Part shown: positions 6,396 to 6,617 of the stretch, piece after piece
Layout: the number at the start of each line of letters is the position of its first letter
Numbering within the stretch: the stretch's first letter is position 1
Assembly: GCA_020435885.1 (NCBI GenBank)
Contig: JAGQYU010000105.1
Span: forward strand, 2,088-8,704
Length of the DNA: 6,617 nucleotides
DNA from: Flavobacteriaceae bacterium
GTDB taxonomy: Bacteria; Bacteroidota; Bacteroidia; Flavobacteriales; Flavobacteriaceae
Direction of reading: 5' to 3'
Notes under the pieces: generated by a model
What the model was told of the DNA's origin: nothing
What the model saw: only the letters and a program-made list of their open reading frames with translations
The model's database searches: none
Program-made: the position numbers and the translations under genes

Positions 6396-6417
6396 TAAAT
6401 TCAGGAAGTTTAAGTAA

Positions 6418-6617
6418 TTAAATATGAGCAGCTAACCAATCTCCTACTTCACTGGTTTTGTATGCTTTAGCCTTACCGGAAAGATCTTCAGTTACTATTC
6501 CTTCCGCTAATGATTTATCCACAACTGTCCTGATTGCCTCAGCTTCCTCTTTTAAACCAAAAGCAGTTTCAAACATCATGGCTGCAGATAGTACGGTTGC
6601 CAACGGATTGGCAATAT
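6418..6617 (-). CDS. leuB: 3-isopropylmalate dehydrogenase, C-terminal 65 residues (partial)
   Basis: The frame enters from the right edge and ends in TAA at 6418-6420, giving the last 65 residues of an enzyme that is usually about 350-370 residues. The start of the visible part, IANPLATVLSAAMMFETAFG, is the conserved C-terminal helix segment of LeuB that follows the NAD-binding loop (the loop lies outside the window). The end, KAYKTSEVGDWLAAHI, matches the usual T.E.GD.... terminus. LeuB oxidises and decarboxylates 3-isopropylmalate in leucine biosynthesis in the cytoplasm. A TTG at 6603 is an internal codon, not the start, because IANP is encoded upstream in frame. Its stop lies 19 bases from the convergent PrsW stop, with no room for a separate terminator between them. 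Confidence 0.93.
   Translation of the reverse strand, partial: IANPLATVLSAAMMFETAFGLKEEAEAIRTVVDKSLAEGIVTEDLSGKAKAYKTSEVGDWLAAHI

Larger units (their letters stand above)
5217..6398 (+). pseudogene. PrsW-family intramembrane protease, interrupted by in-frame TAA at codon 66
   Basis: One reading frame of 393 codons plus the final stop runs from the ATG at 5217 to TAA at 6396-6398, broken only by TAA at 5412-5414 (codon 66). The part before it (65 codons) has two membrane segments. The part after it continues in the same frame with further membrane segments and the PrsW motifs: EETIK with E161/E162, GFSFVEN with E200, AHMTF with H224, and SHGFYD with H262/D266 (numbering counts the stop as 66). 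PrsW enzymes belong to the CPBP/Rce1-like superfamily; Bacillus PrsW cleaves an anti-sigma factor in the membrane. No ATG or GTG lies between the TAA and the EExxK motif; the only common alternative start is TTG at 5655. That would begin inside a membrane segment and lose four of them, so a nonsense-mutated gene is the best reading. The ATG overlaps the MFS stop by 8 nt behind AAAAGGAAG, which supports coupled expression. Readthrough or a base-call error cannot be excluded. Confidence 0.85.

Noticed and set aside
5655..6398. A separate 247-residue protease gene starting with TTG at 5655
   Set aside because: The same frame is open back to 5415 with membrane-like sequence, and TTG 5655 lies within a membrane segment. 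It is better read as the second part of an interrupted gene starting at 5217.

Overview
The window looks like chromosomal DNA of a marine-type Flavobacteriaceae member (Bacteroidota). The reasons are the high A+T content, several copies of the Bacteroidota -7 promoter box TAnnTTTG, weak or absent Shine-Dalgarno sequences, and protein families common in this group (DUF4251 lipoprotein, M23+LysM endopeptidase, a two-lysine basic C-terminus on small proteins). No rRNA, tRNA, CRISPR array, insertion sequence or phage gene was seen. The content is mostly housekeeping, transport and envelope genes.

Layout, left to right. Positions 1-300 hold no large gene but contain a possible 38-codon small ORF (75-191) behind a plausible promoter. 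A small secreted beta-rich protein resembling the DUF2541/YaaI type (301-720, +) converges, with a one-base gap, on a secreted M23 endopeptidase with a C-terminal LysM domain (722-1645, -). A 302-bp divergent intergenic region follows. Then come an EamA/DMT transporter (1948-2790, +) and, 17 bp later, a DUF2200 protein (2808-3158, +), probably cotranscribed. Next is a 194-bp intergenic stretch with an 11-bp inverted repeat, then a DUF4251 lipoprotein on the minus strand (3353-3904). A compact divergent promoter region (3905-4024) leads into a Bcr/CflA-type MFS efflux transporter (4025-5224, +). That gene overlaps by 8 nt the start of a PrsW-family intramembrane protease gene (5217-6398, +). 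The window closes with the convergent 3' end of leuB (6418-6617, -), which runs off the right edge.

The most notable observation is in the PrsW gene. A single reading frame runs from the ATG at 5217 to the stop at 6398, but codon 66 (5412-5414) is TAA. The frame is otherwise open, and all the PrsW active-site motifs lie after the stop. There is no ATG in the catalytic part before those motifs begin. This is best explained as a recent nonsense mutation, with stop readthrough or a base-call error as alternatives. Two strong hairpins lie inside the last 70 bases of this gene and may serve as the terminator facing leuB. Other points worth checking are a perfect hairpin abutting the start codon of the M23 gene, and a possible leaderless start of the MFS gene. 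I found no convincing evidence of a wholly new multi-gene system.
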